From an uncultured Proteiniphilum sp. (GTDB taxonomy: Bacteria > Bacteroidota > Bacteroidia > Bacteroidales > Dysgonomonadaceae): a stretch of 7,140 nucleotides of DNA. Below the pieces are notes generated by a model. It was given only the letters and a program-made list of their open reading frames with translations. It did no database searches and was not told the DNA's origin. The stretch is taken from positions 1 to 7,140 of the forward strand of contig NZ_CALNAT010000222.1 in NCBI RefSeq assembly GCF_937873925.1, in the 5' to 3' direction. Positions 7,085 to 7,140 of the stretch are shown here, piece after piece. The position numbers and the translations under genes were made by a program. Every line of letters starts with the position of its first letter. The stretch's first letter is position 1.

Positions 7085-7140
7085 TTAATAATTTTTTATT
7101 GCTCTTCCTATTTGTGCAATTGCTTGTTTATGTTTATCCA
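7085..7140 (-). CDS. C-terminal end of an upstream gene (partial, unidentified)
   Basis: On the minus strand a frame open from the window edge ends at TAA 7087-7085; the visible residues are DKHKQAIAQIGRAIKNY. The stop lies 32 bp upstream of the ceramidase-like start codon, a spacing that fits the tightly packed, same-strand layout of the cluster. The amphipathic, Lys/Arg-containing ending looks like a normal protein C-terminus, but 17 residues in an AT-rich region can be open by chance. I do not recognise the family. If the call is right, the operon begins outside this window and no promoter for it should be expected between 7053 and 7084. Confidence 0.4.
   Translation of the reverse strand, partial: DKHKQAIAQIGRAIKNY

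Overview
The window looks like part of one long catabolic operon from a member of the Bacteroidota. The assignment rests on AT-rich leaders that mostly lack Shine-Dalgarno sequences, a FucP/GluP-type (FHS) sugar permease, Tat-exported Gfo/Idh/MocA proteins and a DoxX membrane protein of a type common in that phylum. This is inference from gene content; the genus cannot be named. Every supported gene lies on the minus strand, so transcription runs from position 7140 towards 1.

In transcription order: (1) the last codons of an unidentified gene (7140-7085); (2) a secreted protein of the neutral/alkaline ceramidase-like zinc amidohydrolase family (7052-5574); (3) a GNAT N-acetyltransferase (5563-4988); (4) an MFS sugar transporter of the FHS/GluP type (4975-3719); (5) a Tat-exported, NAD-dependent glycosidase-like protein of family GH109 (3702-2254); (6) after an 83-bp gap, a four-helix DoxX/DoxD-type membrane protein (2170-1664); (7) a second Tat-exported Gfo/Idh/MocA oxidoreductase, overlapping DoxX by 17 bp (1680-76); (8) the first 12 codons of a third protein with a canonical Tat motif (35-1). 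Apart from the 83-bp gap, spacings are -17 to +40 bp. No rRNA, tRNA, CRISPR array, insertion sequence or convincing terminator was seen, and no gene-free stretch exceeds 90 bp.

Working model (inference): a glycoconjugate, probably carrying an N-acylated amino sugar or other amide, is attacked outside the inner membrane. The ceramidase-like enzyme would cut an amide bond. The GH109 protein would cleave a glycosidic bond by the NAD-dependent oxidation/elimination mechanism known for its family. The second Gfo/Idh/MocA protein would oxidise or reduce a sugar, with DoxX a candidate membrane partner for passing electrons to quinone. The MFS permease would import the released sugar and the GNAT might acetylate an amine inside the cell.

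The most notable points are a periplasmic redox-sugar module with two or three Tat substrates around a DoxX protein, a GC-rich GH109 gene within an AT-rich operon, loss of the canonical ceramidase serine nucleophile, and loss of both FucP proton-coupling acids in the permease.
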